From: Dehalococcoidales bacterium
Lineage (GTDB): Bacteria > Chloroflexota > Dehalococcoidia > Dehalococcoidales > UBA3254
Assembly: GCA_028718465.1 (NCBI GenBank)
Contig: JAQULX010000030.1
Coordinates: 1 to 14,162 of the forward strand
Length of the DNA: 14,162 bases
Direction of reading: 5' to 3'
How positions within the stretch are numbered: the stretch's first letter is position 1; each line of letters opens with the position of its first letter. The notes under the pieces are model-generated. The model saw only the letters and a program-made list of their open reading frames with translations, was not told where the DNA came from and ran no database searches. A program made the position numbers and the translations under genes. Positions 1-6,377 of this stretch are shown here, one piece after another.

Positions 1-1
1 A

Positions 2-214
2 ATAACAATTGACCGCGACGGGTGTATTGAGTGTGGAGTCTGTGAGACGACTTGTCCGGATATCTTTGAACTCAAGGTAAATGAGAAAGCCAGGATAGTG
101 GAAAAATTCCGCCAGGATGCCAATCCGGCTATTGGTGAAGTCGGTCCGGATTTAACTTCCTGCGCCCGGGAAGCCGCTGATGGGTGTCCGGTATCCGTGA
201 TAACAGTAGTTTAA
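2..214 (+). CDS. 4Fe-4S ferredoxin, single-cluster type (5' end outside window)
   Basis: The first 70 visible codons read as the main part of a small soluble electron-carrier ferredoxin, ending in TAA; the start lies left of the window. Residues 8-19 (CIECGVCETTCP) give the C-x2-C-x2-C-x3-C-P motif, and a second Cys-Pro is at 62-63. In single-cluster ferredoxins such as that of Thermotoga maritima, the first three Cys and the late Cys bind one [4Fe-4S] cluster, and the remaining pair can form a disulfide eight residues before the last ligand. Here Cys8, 11, 14 and 62 fit as ligands, while Cys18 and Cys54 fit the disulfide pair, Cys54 being exactly eight residues before Cys62. The stretch between Cys18 and Cys54 is longer than in the Thermotoga protein. 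The downstream neighbour is convergent, so no operon partner is visible. Its redox partners cannot be read from the sequence. Confidence 0.9.
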   Translation: MTIDRDGCIECGVCETTCPDIFELKVNEKARIVEKFRQDANPAIGEVGPDLTSCAREAADGCPVSVITVV

Positions 215-290
215 AAGCTCTTGAACCTGGTCCTGAATCAACTGTTCTCATCTTGACATAACCGTTATAAAAAGTCCGGTCGGCTAAATA

Positions 291-1202
291 TTAAGAGTGG
301 GTATATGTCCATACCCTTGAGGGCTGCCGGTAACCGGGCTGGGCTGTGGCCTGCTTTTCCAGAAAGACCTTTCTGGCTTCTGATATCGAAAGACCTGCGA
401 CTTCAATGTTCTCTAAAGAAGACTCCCCTAAACCCAGATCAGCAGCTTGCTCTACGTGTTCTACATAATCAATTCCCAGGATTTTGGCGCCAATTGAATC
501 GGCTGCCACGCAATCTTTACTGGCAATAGTTAGCTCTGATTCAAAGGCAAGACCCCCAATCGGACCTCTTCCTGTCATTGCCGGATGACCGACAATGATG
601 CCAAGGTCAATGGGAAATCTCCGGCACATCCCGGTGATAAAGCCGTGCATATCCACGTAGAATTTATTGGGACGTTTCTGGGTTCCTCGCGGATGACCGT
701 AATAATCGGCAGCCGGGAAAGACATGGCGATGTTTTTCATGGTCAGGGTTACGGTGGCCTCGTAATGGATTTTATGCTGGGCCAGAGAGATAAGCGTTTC
801 ATACTCCAGGATATGCGGATTTATCCTGACTTCCCTTTGTGGGCCATAGGTTAAGGGGACCGATTTGAAGGGAGGCCGGTTATGGTCAAAGAATTCTACT
901 TTTTCGCTTTGAATGACCTTATCGATACCGAGTAGAGCAAAAACCTCATCCGTCTCGGCGGCTCCCGCTCCCCCGGATACCACAATACGGGACGGATTAA
1001 ATTTTTTTACATACTGGATTACCGCTTCCACCGAATCCGCCTGGGTACAGGCAGTGGTATCATTCGAAGAGGCCCAGGTGTCATTGGGCTTAATGGCTAC
1101 GTACTTGCCCTGAAACAGGGCTGATAAGTTGTCCAGCATATCCAGAGCATGCCAGATCCCGTCTTTTACTTTGGCGCTTCTTACAATAGCTGCTCTAGAC
1201 AT
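291..1202 (-). CDS. DUF362 domain protein, without a ferredoxin domain
   Basis: 303-residue protein with the hallmarks of the DUF362 family: a KPN motif near residues 38-40, a Rossmann-like strand and glycine turn (IVVSGGAGAAET, 73-84), a KIHYEATVTLTMKN block at 144-157 and a glycine-rich stretch (MTGRGPIGG) at 209-217. Many DUF362 proteins carry a C-terminal 2[4Fe-4S] ferredoxin domain. This one has none, and only three scattered Cys (52, 193, 231). The biochemical role of the family is not firmly known; members are common in strict anaerobes and are thought to take part in redox reactions. The ATG at 1202 has only a weak purine site (GGAAC) upstream, but no better start is in reach. A candidate extended -10 promoter lies at 1267-1275. 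The gene converges on a ferredoxin gene, which could supply the missing iron-sulfur function in trans; that link is inference. Confidence 0.85.
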   Translation of the reverse strand: MSRAAIVRSAKVKDGIWHALDMLDNLSALFQGKYVAIKPNDTWASSNDTTACTQADSVEAVIQYVKKFNPSRIVVSGGAGAAETDEVFALLGIDKVIQSEKVEFFDHNRPPFKSVPLTYGPQREVRINPHILEYETLISLAQHKIHYEATVTLTMKNIAMSFPAADYYGHPRGTQKRPNKFYVDMHGFITGMCRRFPIDLGIIVGHPAMTGRGPIGGLAFESELTIASKDCVAADSIGAKILGIDYVEHVEQAADLGLGESSLENIEVAGLSISEARKVFLEKQATAQPGYRQPSRVWTYTHS

Positions 1203-1266
1203 TTATATGTTCCACAATCCATTTTCAATCCAGATTGGTCCCGCGGTTCTTAAGACAGCCACTAAT

Positions 1267-1275
1267 ATTATATCA
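1267..1275 (-). promoter_or_regulatory. Candidate extended -10 promoter for the DUF362 gene
   Basis: On the minus strand the bases read TGATATAAT, a perfect TATAAT hexamer preceded by the TGn extension. Extended -10 promoters can work with a poor -35 box, and none is evident here. Transcription would start near 1260, giving a leader of about 57 bases to the ATG at 1202. Confidence 0.45.
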
Positions 1276-1324
1276 AAATAATTTTCTTCCCAGATGAACG
1301 AAATAAATGCCTGATTAATCCAGC

Positions 1325-1530
1325 CCCGTCCGGAGATTCTCCGTGGGGACGGGATAATGATTAAAGATTGATGAAGGAGAGAAGGGAGACCGAGTAGATT
1401 CCGTGTCGAGAGACTGTGTCTCAACGGAACAATAAAGGCGTGACACCTTATTCCGCTGTCACCCTGGAGGAGCCTCACTCACTAATACCTGAGGCGACGA
1501 AGGGTCTCAGGGAGGGGGGACTCGATGTGT
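1325..1530. repeat. Chain of palindromes; likely extragenic repeat element
   Basis: Several inverted repeats lie end to end. At 1325-1353, CCCGTC-CGGAG-ATT-CTCCG pairs with a bulge to GACGGG. At 1399-1429, TTCCGT/ACGGAA encloses a perfect GAGAC-TGT-GTCTC hairpin. At 1426-1455 an imperfect hairpin (GGAA..AAGG/CCTTATTCC) overlaps a perfect GTGACA/TGTCAC pair at 1440-1462. At 1472-1495, GCCTCA pairs with TGAGGC. The pieces TGTCACCCTG (1457-1466) and AGGCGACGAAGGGTCTC (1492-1508) resemble the dispersed extragenic repeats of the TGTCACCCTGAG...GAAGGGTCTC kind that I recall from various bacterial genomes, here apparently interrupted by a small palindrome. No transposase is present. The palindromes are directly visible; the family link is from memory. 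Confidence 0.5.
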
Positions 1531-1684
1531 CACCTGCCAGAAGAAGGCTCCAGCATGACAGGTTGTACCTGATTTATCTCTAAGGCAGTTGGGTTTTGCG
1601 TTCTATATGGATTATTGCCCCCTTTAAGAGGTTGCTTTTTAATACAAGGTATTAGTAATCAGGATCTAGCAATTTTGAATATAG

Positions 1685-1984
1685 TTAACGCTTCAACCCG
1701 CATTCAGGAATTGGCCCTTTTCCTTCTAATAAGGGAGTGACTGTTAGATTAATTACGACTTCCTCCACTCCAGGTAGAGCCCGGACTATACGTTTGGCTA
1801 CAAATATTTCTGCCCGGGATCTTCCCTGGTACAAACATCGGGACAATAATTGTGTAGAATTATGACTAGGGATGAAATATTCCGGGCGGTTGGTCTCCTT
1901 ATCGCTTAAATGGGTGTTAACGCAAGGACGTTGCCGGATGATCTCTCTCGAAGAGGAACTGAGGGGAAAAGAAGTAGAGAACAA
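1685..1984 (-). pseudogene. Doubtful 99-codon frame, possibly a decayed gene
   Basis: An open frame with only a TTG start (1984) and no clear ribosome site. The first 60 or so residues look like unselected sequence, rich in Ser, Arg and Asn. The tail from about residue 60 (RIVRALPGVEEVVINLTV) has the rhythm of a small alpha/beta domain ending in an LPGV turn followed by a beta strand. This pattern occurs in several unrelated small families (DUF59/MIP18, BON, HMA, YhcN-like sporulation proteins), and I cannot choose between them. It may be the remnant of a gene whose start has been lost, or a chance open frame. It sits immediately upstream of, and divergent from, the flavoprotein gene. Confidence 0.2.
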
Positions 1985-2013
1985 CAGAGACAGCTATCGG
2001 AGCACCAGATAAT

Positions 2014-2027
2014 GAGGGATAACGTTG
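2014..2027 (+). promoter_or_regulatory. Ribosome site fixing a TTG start
   Basis: GAGGG at 2014-2018 lies six bases before the TTG at 2025. From that TTG the protein begins directly with the FAD-binding beta strand and GGGTAG loop expected near the N-terminus of this family, so TTG is very likely the real start. Confidence 0.7.
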
Positions 2028-3434
2028 GTTAAGGTAGATTTATTAATCATAGGCGGAGGAACTGCGGGAGAATATGCCGGTAGAGCTGCTGCTCGCAGTG
2101 GAGTTTCGGTAGCGCTGGTAGAGAAAACCAGGATTGGCGGAGCCTGCGTCTTTAACGCTTGTATTCCCACGAAATCATTATTGCAAGCAGTTCGCGCATT
2201 TAAAAAAGCCCGTGACGCCAGCTTTTTTGGTTTACCTGCGCTGGAAAAGAATCCCGACTATCTGCATGTGAAAGAATTCAAGGATAAAATCGTTCAGGGC
2301 CGGGGAACGGGACGGGATGAGCGGCTTACCGGGCTTGGTGTAAGAATTTTTAAAGGAACTGGCCGCTTTATCTCGCCCAATGAAGTAACAGGAGGAGAAG
2401 AACATATCCATGCCGGTAAAATCATTATTACTACTGGTTCATCTCCGGCTGTACCGCCTATACCCGGTCTCCGGGAGGCAGGCTATCTTACTCATACAGG
2501 GGCTTTGGAACTGGAGAGAGTGCCGGAAAAACTGGCGATTATCGGTGCCGGCCCGGTTGGATTAGAGTTTGCTCAAATATTCGCGGCCTTTGGATCTCAG
2601 GTCCACCTGTATGAATTAGCAGACCATATTTTAAGCAACGATGATATCGAAATTTCTCTCGCTCTGGCCAATTTGCTTTCAGAACAGGGCATCTCTATAT
2701 CGACCTCCACGAAAGTGAGTGAGATACAACGTACAAGCAGCGGCAAGGTAATCGTAGCGGAGAAGCCTGATGGAGAAAAGTGGTCGGAGGAGTTCAGTGA
2801 AATCCTCGTGGCAACCGGACACCGCCCGGTGACCGAAGAGCTTAATCTGGCTGTGGCAGGCATTCAAACCCGCTCAGGAGGAATCAAGGTTGATTTATCT
2901 TTACAAACTAATATACCTCATATCTGGGCGGCTGGGGATGTGACCGGGACCTTCAATTATGTCAGTATTGCGGGAGAACAAGGCAGGACAGCGTCAATGA
3001 ACGCTGCTACCGGTATTCGCAGAGAGCTCAACTATTATATCTTGCCCAGAGCGACTTTTTGTGATCCGGAAGCGGCTAGCGTCGGTTTAACAGAAAAGCA
3101 AGCCCGTGAATCAGGATATCAAATTAAAGTGGGAAAATTCGACTATGCCGATTTGGCCAGGTCAATCATATCCGGAGAAACTGAGGGTTTTATCAAGATC
3201 GTGGCTGACGAGAAATCGGGGCGGATACTGGGTGGCCATATTTTGGGCTCAGAGGCTTCTACCCTCATCCAGGAGGTTGCGGCAGCTATTGCCGGAAAGC
3301 TAACCGTATCCGACCTGTCTGACCTTCTGCATGTATACCCCAGCTTTAATGAAGGTATCCGCTATGCAAGTCAACGCTTAGCTCGCCAATTAGATTCAGA
3401 AAGGCTGATCGCTGATTCAACAGATATTAAATAG
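2025..3434 (+). CDS. Dihydrolipoamide dehydrogenase-like flavoprotein disulfide reductase
   Basis: 469 residues, full length for class I pyridine nucleotide-disulfide oxidoreductases, which pass electrons between NAD(P)H, FAD and a redox-active disulfide. Visible parts are the FAD loop GGGTAG (10-15), the disulfide CVFNAC (Cys41, Cys46), the NAD(P) loop GAGPVG (174-179) followed by an acidic strand end (Glu197) favouring NADH over NADPH, the second FAD contact AAGDVTG (302-308), and a C-terminal dimerisation domain. In lipoamide dehydrogenases the catalytic base is the His just before Pro in the HPT..E motif. Here the block is HVYPSFNE (436-443), so Tyr438 takes that place while Glu443 remains. 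Transhydrogenase- and mercuric-reductase-like relatives also have Tyr around here, so lipoamide may not be the substrate. No acyltransferase or decarboxylase genes of a 2-oxoacid complex are adjacent, which also argues for another disulfide substrate. Confidence 0.85.
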   Translation: MVKVDLLIIGGGTAGEYAGRAAARSGVSVALVEKTRIGGACVFNACIPTKSLLQAVRAFKKARDASFFGLPALEKNPDYLHVKEFKDKIVQGRGTGRDERLTGLGVRIFKGTGRFISPNEVTGGEEHIHAGKIIITTGSSPAVPPIPGLREAGYLTHTGALELERVPEKLAIIGAGPVGLEFAQIFAAFGSQVHLYELADHILSNDDIEISLALANLLSEQGISISTSTKVSEIQRTSSGKVIVAEKPDGEKWSEEFSEILVATGHRPVTEELNLAVAGIQTRSGGIKVDLSLQTNIPHIWAAGDVTGTFNYVSIAGEQGRTASMNAATGIRRELNYYILPRATFCDPEAASVGLTEKQARESGYQIKVGKFDYADLARSIISGETEGFIKIVADEKSGRILGGHILGSEASTLIQEVAAAIAGKLTVSDLSDLLHVYPSFNEGIRYASQRLARQLDSERLIADSTDIK

Positions 3435-3469
3435 AAATATGGCTTAATAACCATAACATGGATTAAAAG

Positions 3470-3487
3470 CGGGTTCCGGACCCGGAA
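3470..3487. repeat. GC-rich palindrome between genes
   Basis: TTCCGG-AC-CCGGAA (3474-3487) is a perfect 14-base palindrome that overlaps a CGGGT/ACCCG hairpin (3470-3484). It lies in the gap after the flavoprotein gene. No T-run follows, so it is not a typical intrinsic terminator; a protein-binding site or a weak terminator are both possible. Confidence 0.35.
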
Positions 3488-3568
3488 ATTAGACTTTGAT
3501 GAGTAAATTGCGCCAGATATACAGTCCGGATATGTTGAAAGCAAAACAAGGATAAAAGGAGTTGGAGG

Positions 3569-3892
3569 ATGGCTGGAACTGGTGAAACAAAGATGAGGAC
3601 AACTAAAAATCGAGGCCAAAAGCGTCTCTCGAATGTACCAGAAGAAAAGGTGTTCTGGAGCCGCGACGGTCAAATATTTAAGAATTTATATGAATTGGAA
3701 AGAGGCCTCAACAACATGCCGGATGAAACATATGGATATCATACCGGTGAGGAGAGGAACGATTTCTCATCCTGGGTCCGTGATGTTATTGGTGATGGGC
3801 CATTAGCAAAGAGTCTCGTGAAAGCTTCAAACAAGCAAGATGCCGCCATGAAGGTGGAAGAACGAATTCACCATTATCTTTCTAAAGAATGA
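3569..3892 (+). CDS. Small DUF5752-like protein
   Basis: 107-residue hydrophilic protein with no signal peptide or membrane segment. Residues 29-95 resemble the DUF5752 pattern: an aromatic strand and a short loop (VFWSRDGQIFKNLYELERGL), then a Tyr-His pair (57-58) followed by NDFSSWVRDVIGD (64-76), then a helical LAKSL stretch. The function of this family is unknown. The start is well supported by AAAAGGAG (3554-3561) seven bases before the ATG. The gene lies 134 bases after the flavoprotein gene and 69 bases before the phosphofructokinase gene in the same direction, so co-transcription with pfkA is plausible. The family assignment is from memory of the motif and would be settled by a profile search. 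Confidence 0.6.
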   Translation: MAGTGETKMRTTKNRGQKRLSNVPEEKVFWSRDGQIFKNLYELERGLNNMPDETYGYHTGEERNDFSSWVRDVIGDGPLAKSLVKASNKQDAAMKVEERIHHYLSKE

Positions 3893-3961
3893 TTTCCGTA
3901 TTAAAACCTTCCCGATTGTTCTGAACGGCCTGACCGGAACAGGGCAGGAGAAAGATTTGAT

Positions 3962-4939
3962 ATGGCCAAGAAGCGCATTGCAGTTTTAACCAGCGGCGGT
4001 GATGCTCCCGGTATGAATGCTGCTATCCGGGCATCTGTACGGATGGGGATTTATAAAGGCTGGGAGATGTTCGGCATACAACACGGTTATCAAGGTTTGA
4101 TCAATGGGGACATTATCCCGCTGAAGGCCAGGGATGTAGGAGGTATTATCGAAAGAGGTGGCACTATCCTGCACACGGCACGTAGTCCCGAATTTGAAAC
4201 TCGCGAAGGCCAGCTAAAGGGGTTAAGTACGCTAAATGACAACCATATCGATGCCTTGATCATTATCGGAGGCGGCGGCTCGCAAACCGGCGCTTTAAAA
4301 TTATGGGAATTGGGCTATCCGGTCATTGGAGTAGCTTCTACAATAGACAATGATCTTTACGGCTCTGATATAACTATCGGCGTCAATACAGCTTTAAATA
4401 CCGCTCTGGAAGCAATCGATAAATTAAGGGTTACGGCCTCGTCCCATGACAGAGCTTTCATGGTTGAAGTGATGGGCCGCGATTGCGGCTACCTGGCCTT
4501 GATATCCGGTATAACCGGCGGAGCAGACTATATTATCATTCCGGAAGTTCCGGTTAATCCTGAAGATGTAGCCAGAGAATTACGTTCAGCATATCAAAGA
4601 GATAAAATGCACGCCATTGTAGTTGTGGCCGAAGGGGCCGGATATAATGCTGAAGAATTATCCAGGTATTTCCATGAGCATCAGGCTGATCTTGGATTTG
4701 AGATCCGTGTAACCCGGTTAGGGCATATCCAACGCGGCGGGACCCTAACAGCCTTTGACCGGCTGCTGGGCACCCGGCTGGCAGCCACGGCAACCGATTA
4801 CCTGGAACAAGGCAGGTATGGGATACTGGTAGGCCTCGTCGATAACAAATTGACGGCTACCCCTTTGACTGAAGTGGCTGCCAATAAAAAAACACTGGAT
4901 TTAAGTTTACTCAAGCTGGCTAATATTTTGGCCAAATAG
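3962..4939 (+). CDS. pfkA: ATP-type 6-phosphofructokinase with a variant Mg site
   Basis: 325 residues, the usual length of bacterial PfkA, which phosphorylates fructose 6-phosphate to the 1,6-bisphosphate in glycolysis. Visible elements are GGDAPGMNA (12-20), the catalytic TIDND block (127-131, Asp129 as base), the sugar-phosphate contacts R164, MGR (171-173), E224, R249 and GHIQRGG (254-260), and effector-site arginines matching E. coli R21 and R25 (R23, R27). The ATP loop normally reads GGDGS; here it is GGGGS (103-107). Gly106 at the position that separates ATP from pyrophosphate enzymes keeps the ATP type, but Gly105 replaces the Mg-contacting Asp103 of E. coli. The following QTGA and the ASTIDNDLYGSDITIG block match a PFK subgroup I recall with GGNGSQTGA, so the change may be a subgroup trait. 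AGGAG (3946-3950) precedes the ATG. No pyruvate kinase gene follows; the next gene is convergent. Confidence 0.9.
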   Translation: MAKKRIAVLTSGGDAPGMNAAIRASVRMGIYKGWEMFGIQHGYQGLINGDIIPLKARDVGGIIERGGTILHTARSPEFETREGQLKGLSTLNDNHIDALIIIGGGGSQTGALKLWELGYPVIGVASTIDNDLYGSDITIGVNTALNTALEAIDKLRVTASSHDRAFMVEVMGRDCGYLALISGITGGADYIIIPEVPVNPEDVARELRSAYQRDKMHAIVVVAEGAGYNAEELSRYFHEHQADLGFEIRVTRLGHIQRGGTLTAFDRLLGTRLAATATDYLEQGRYGILVGLVDNKLTATPLTEVAANKKTLDLSLLKLANILAK

Positions 4940-4964
4940 CTGCTTTAGTTATCTACTGGATTTA

Positions 4965-5390
4965 TTATTTATATAGTTCATGGGCATCAACCGTATGGCG
5001 GGATATTGAAAGTACCGGCCTGGCTTCCAGGAGTTCAACCCAGCCGTCCCTCAATTCCTCAAAGATATCCTCAATTTCACCTCTGGCTACGGCTTCCTGA
5101 AGCACGCACATGAAAGCTCGGGCATTCTTTATGGCTTCATGGTAAGAACTTTCAGAGCGGGCAGCTACCCTTTTATAGAACTCCTCAACAGAAAAATACT
5201 CTACGCGCTTTTGTTTGATAGTAAAATCTTTGAATTCCCTGGGAAGCTGTGCCATTAAATGTCTGCGGTGAGGAGCAGATATTCGCTCATTAAGTGTTTT
5301 CAGGGTAGCTTCAATGACCGTTAGAGCTCTATCACTGGAATCAAGTTCTGCGTAGTTCTGGACCTTGCTTACAAATTCGTTATAATTCAT
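4965..5390 (-). CDS. DUF2267 domain protein
   Basis: 141-residue, mostly helical, cytoplasmic protein. It shows the DUF2267 layout: an N-terminal helical repeat (AELDSSDRALTVIEATLKTL, 14-33) with the ERIS...HLMAQLPREFKDF block, then a second repeat beginning near EEFYKRVAAR (68-77) and ending in DIFEELRDGWVELLEAR. The family has no established biochemical role. The ATG at 5390 is preceded by GGGGGA eight bases upstream. A palindrome bracketing a TATAAT box (5455-5482) and a possible leader hairpin (5410-5439) lie upstream, so this gene probably has its own, possibly regulated, promoter. It ends 25 bases from the convergent pfkA gene, with no obvious terminator between them. Confidence 0.8.
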   Translation of the reverse strand: MNYNEFVSKVQNYAELDSSDRALTVIEATLKTLNERISAPHRRHLMAQLPREFKDFTIKQKRVEYFSVEEFYKRVAARSESSYHEAIKNARAFMCVLQEAVARGEIEDIFEELRDGWVELLEARPVLSISRHTVDAHELYK

Positions 5391-5409
5391 CTCTCATCCC
5401 CCAGAGTGA

Positions 5410-5439
5410 AGGCCGGGGCAGCTTAAGATAAATCGGCCT
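5410..5439 (-). promoter_or_regulatory. Possible hairpin in the leader of the DUF2267 mRNA
   Basis: AGGCCG (5410-5415) and CGGCCT (5434-5439) are perfect inverted arms with an 18-base loop. They would lie in the 5' leader if transcription starts from the TATAAT box at 5462-5467. It matches no riboswitch I know. Confidence 0.25.
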
Positions 5440-5454
5440 GAAATATATTCGCTA

Positions 5455-5482
5455 CTTTCATATTATATACAGCGGATGAAAG
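5455..5482 (-). promoter_or_regulatory. Candidate promoter inside a palindrome, upstream of the DUF2267 gene
   Basis: On the minus strand, a perfect TATAAT (5467-5462) lies between the arms CTTTCAT (5482-5476) and ATGAAAG (5461-5455), seven perfect base pairs with a 14-base interior. An inverted repeat that brackets the -10 box is a common arrangement for a repressor operator. The -35 region is weak. The ATG of the DUF2267 gene is about 70 bases downstream. Confidence 0.4.
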
Positions 5483-5489
5483 ATATGTG

Positions 5490-5510
5490 GACCTGTCCTC
5501 ATGTCAGGTC
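5490..5510 (-). repeat. Inverted repeat after the methyltransferase gene
   Basis: GACCTG (5490-5495) and CAGGTC (5505-5510) form a six-pair hairpin with a nine-base loop, about 20 bases past the methyltransferase stop codon. The bases after it in the direction of transcription are not T-rich, so it is at most a weak terminator. Confidence 0.3.
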
Positions 5511-5530
5511 TCGTGTGGCGCATCTCATTC

Positions 5531-6295
5531 TCACCGTTTTTCAGCAATAACCAGCATTTCAAAATCTTCGGTGGTTAATTTATCGGTCCTGGAAAAAGCC
5601 CCCAGCTTCGCTCCGAAGATCTCAATTTGGGTATAGTCAAGTGTTTTCAAAAGCCACGTAATCTCGCTTGGTACATAATATCGTTCATTACATTCGAGCG
5701 TCTTTTTTTTGCCGTCATCGTCGACAAACTCTGTGATATTGTGGTCCCGGAAAGTCATCAAATTAAATGTGTTGCTTTTGTAGGTTGCACTACCCGGGTC
5801 GGTGGTAGAAGCGCAGAATTCCTCAACGGAATGGTAAAGAGGGAAGAGACCATTCAGTGTCGTGAATATTAATTTACCCGGTGTTTTCAGGGCTTTTGCG
5901 GCATTCCTGAGTATCTCGTAATTCATCTCATCCGTTTCCATCAAGGGAAAGGCGCCTTCACAAAGCATTATCACAAGATCATACTCATTTTCAAAAGGCA
6001 AATTTCTCGCATCGTGTTTCAGGAAATCTATTTCGAGAGCCTGTTTTTCTGCTTTCTCCATGGCTTTGGCAAGCTGTGAATCAGATAAATCTATCCCGGT
6101 AACGTTGTAGCCGCGTTTTGATAATTCAATGGCGTGTCGACCTGTCCCGCACCCAACATCAAGCATCTTTTTAGACCTGTTAAAGCCGATCTCCCGCTCG
6201 ATAAAATCGCATTCTCCTATCGTTCCTTGAGTAAAGCTCTCAGAATCGTATTTATTCCCGTAGTTTTCAAATAACGCTTCATACCACTGTTTCAT
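5531..6295 (-). CDS. Class I SAM-dependent methyltransferase
   Basis: 254-residue soluble enzyme of the Rossmann-fold methyltransferase group. Motif I is LDVGCGTGRHA (45-55), which binds S-adenosylmethionine. The acidic end of strand beta2 is in TGIDLS (66-71), a D-A-R turn at 95-97 contacts the adenine side, and YDLVIMLCEGAF (105-116) covers motif IV. The C-terminal half (FTTLNGLFPLYHSVEEFC and beyond) resembles the substrate-side domain of YcgJ/UbiE-like small-molecule methyltransferases. The substrate cannot be read from the sequence. The ATG has GAGGAA six bases upstream. The gene follows the flavoprotein gene on the same strand after an 82-base gap without a clear terminator, so it may be the last gene of that transcript. 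Confidence 0.85.
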   Translation of the reverse strand: MKQWYEALFENYGNKYDSESFTQGTIGECDFIEREIGFNRSKKMLDVGCGTGRHAIELSKRGYNVTGIDLSDSQLAKAMEKAEKQALEIDFLKHDARNLPFENEYDLVIMLCEGAFPLMETDEMNYEILRNAAKALKTPGKLIFTTLNGLFPLYHSVEEFCASTTDPGSATYKSNTFNLMTFRDHNITEFVDDDGKKKTLECNERYYVPSEITWLLKTLDYTQIEIFGAKLGAFSRTDKLTTEDFEMLVIAEKR

Positions 6296-6377
6296 TTCCA
6301 GTTCCTCTGTTTTTTAAGACGCTTTTTTACACAGTGTTTGCATTAGAGTTGTTTCCTGCATCGAACATTCGGTTTTT

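Larger units (their letters stand above)
1203..2024. other. 822-base stretch without a convincing gene
   Basis: This gap separates the divergent DUF362 (-) and flavoprotein (+) genes. From left to right it holds a candidate promoter for the DUF362 gene (1267-1275), a chain of palindromes (1325-1530), a plain segment at about 1531-1684 in which I see no gene or clear signal, and a doubtful minus-strand reading frame (1685-1984). A 91-codon open frame at 1203-1478 (-) runs through the palindromes, resembles no family I recognise, and I do not call it a gene. I found no persuasive -35/-10 pair for the flavoprotein gene. Confidence 0.6.

Noticed and set aside
305..1113. Three plus-strand open frames within 305-1113
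   Set aside because: All lie opposite the DUF362 gene, whose conserved motifs show the minus strand is the coding one.
1203..1478. 91-codon open frame on the minus strand ahead of the DUF362 gene
   Set aside because: It runs through the palindromic element, shows no domain or convincing start, and its hydrophobic stretches look like chance translation of repeats.
4940..4964. Terminator between the convergent pfkA and DUF2267 genes
   Set aside because: The 25-base gap has no stem with a T-run on either strand.
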